Shown one piece after another: positions 63,289 through 64,000 of a stretch of DNA of 64,000 nt. The notes under the pieces were generated by a model. That model worked only from the letters and a program-made list of their open reading frames with translations, ran no database searches and had not been told where the DNA came from. Numbering within the stretch: the first letter of the stretch is position 1; the number at the start of each line of letters is the position of its first letter. Made by a program: the position numbers and the translations under genes. The DNA comes from Pseudidiomarina terrestris (GTDB taxonomy: Bacteria; Pseudomonadota; Gammaproteobacteria; Enterobacterales; Alteromonadaceae), in the NCBI RefSeq assembly GCF_030466405.1, contig NZ_JAGGJF010000002.1, positions 434,001 to 498,000 of the forward strand. Reading direction: 5' to 3'.

Positions 63289-64000
63289 CTAGCCCGTGGT
63301 TGAACCACGGGCTTCACGCTCACTCACCGCTAACTGCAAGCCGTCTTTACCGACGCTAACACGAACATTACCACCATTCGTGAGCTTGCCGAACAGGATC
63401 TCATTCGCCAGTGGCTTTTTCAGGTGTTCCTGAATCACTCGCGTCATGGGTCGTGCGCCCATAGCTTTGTCGTAACCCTTCTCTGCTAACCAGGCATAAG
63501 CCTCATCATTCAGTTCAAGACTGACCTGCTTGCGATCCAGCTGTGCCTGCAGTTCGGTGACAAACTTATCCACCACCTGGGCGATCACTTCCGGACTTAG
63601 ATGGTTAAACCAAACGATACCGTCGAGACGGTTACGGAACTCCGGACTAAAGGTCCGGTTAATTTCGAGCATCGCGTCCGGAGCATGATCCTGCTGTTTA
63701 AAGCCGATCGACTGGCGTACGGTTTCCTGCACTCCGGCATTGGTGGTCATCACCAGGATAACGTTACGGAAATCAGCTTTGCGTCCGTTGTTATCGGTTA
63801 AAGTGCCGTGATCCATCACTTGCAGCAAGATGTTATAAATATCGCTGTGAGCTTTCTCTATCTCATCCAGTAAGACCACTGAATGCGGATGCTTGATGAC
63901 CGCTTCAGTTAACAGACCGCCCTGCTCGTAGCCTACATAACCCGGTGGCGCACCAATCAAACGGCTCACCGCATGGCGCTCCATGTATTCGGACATATCG
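63289..64000 (-). CDS. clpA: ATP-dependent Clp protease ATPase subunit ClpA, C-terminal part
   Basis: 237 codons of the 3' part; the gene continues beyond the window. Present are DMSEYMERHAVSRLIGAPPG, VGYEQGGLLTEAV, Walker B VVLLDEIEKAH, sensor-1 VILVMTTNAG, the arginine finger region (FSPEFRNRLD), sensor-2 GARPMTRVIQ, and the C-terminal D2 small domain. ClpA unfolds substrates for ClpP, including N-degron proteins made by Aat. A 10-bp inverted repeat (63292-63312) in the last codons has no T run. Confidence 0.96.
   Translation of the reverse strand, partial: DMSEYMERHAVSRLIGAPPGYVGYEQGGLLTEAVIKHPHSVVLLDEIEKAHSDIYNILLQVMDHGTLTDNNGRKADFRNVILVMTTNAGVQETVRQSIGFKQQDHAPDAMLEINRTFSPEFRNRLDGIVWFNHLSPEVIAQVVDKFVTELQAQLDRKQVSLELNDEAYAWLAEKGYDKAMGARPMTRVIQEHLKKPLANEILFGKLTNGGNVRVSVGKDGLQLAVSEREARGSTTG

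Noticed and set aside
63292-63312. 10-bp inverted repeat GCCCGTGGTT/AACCACGGGC between infA and clpA
   Set aside because: Lies in the clpA coding end with only one base between the arms and no T run on either strand, so not called as a terminator.

Overview
The window is chromosomal backbone of a marine gammaproteobacterium, most likely Alteromonadales and probably Idiomarinaceae. This is inferred from gene content and synteny, not from a database search. The evidence is E. coli-like gene orders (lrp-ftsK-lolA-rarA-serS; trxB-aat-infA-clpA; gacA/uvrY-like-uvrC-pgsA-tRNA-Gly-Cys-Leu; tRNA-Ser-yccA-tusE) and a proteolytic, amino-acid-catabolising lifestyle with Na+ coupling: a 180-kDa-class NAD-glutamate dehydrogenase, alanine dehydrogenase, PepN, M14, M61 and M23 peptidases, NhaC, and AGCS and NSS transporters. 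There are no prophage genes, insertion sequences, integrases or CRISPR arrays. No stretch longer than about 225 bases lacks a gene.

Layout. 1-4239: uup (C-terminal end cut by the window edge), a glutaredoxin-like gene and rlmKL, overlapping on the minus strand. 4430-4506: initiator tRNA. 4485-12763: a minus-strand series gdhB, pyrD, zapC and a cpdB-like lipoprotein gene. 12960-18490: nhaC-pepN, preceded by an NSS-family transporter broken by a frameshift. 18586-22692: one compact operon (zinc-ribbon membrane protein, yeaC, msrC, small acidic protein, proQ, prc). 22822-28886: AGCS symporter, M14 carboxypeptidase and a long GAPDH, then divergent pykA. 28879-40710: lipoprotein, LytS/LytR-type two-component pair, M61 peptidase, M23 peptidase, tandem PTPS protein, divergent LysE/LysR, MFS, glutamate-synthase-like protein, CBS protein and a small secreted protein. 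40930-46211: nitric oxide reductase operon (41-aa membrane protein, di-haem norC, norB, norQ, norD). 46222-50894: tRNA-Leu/Cys/Gly, pgsA, uvrC, a UvrY/GacA-like regulator, a thioesterase and tRNA-Ser. 51091-53181: yccA and tusDCBE (tRNA 2-thiolation). 53178-59874: serS, crcB, rarA, lolA, ftsK and lrp. 60019-64000: ald, trxB, aat, infA and the 3' part of clpA.

Most of the window is ordinary core genome. The points that deserve attention are: (i) the UvrY/GacA-like regulator upstream of uvrC, which keeps its DNA-binding domain but has lost every phosphorylation residue of its receiver domain; (ii) the nor operon, whose NorC carries a second fused cytochrome c domain and which begins with a 41-aa single-span membrane protein; (iii) an NSS transporter broken by an apparent 5-nt loss in a conserved motif; (iv) a two-domain PTPS/QueD-like protein with only one metal site; and (v) a 15-codon leader ORF overlapping the ftsK start. 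I found no clearly new multi-gene system.
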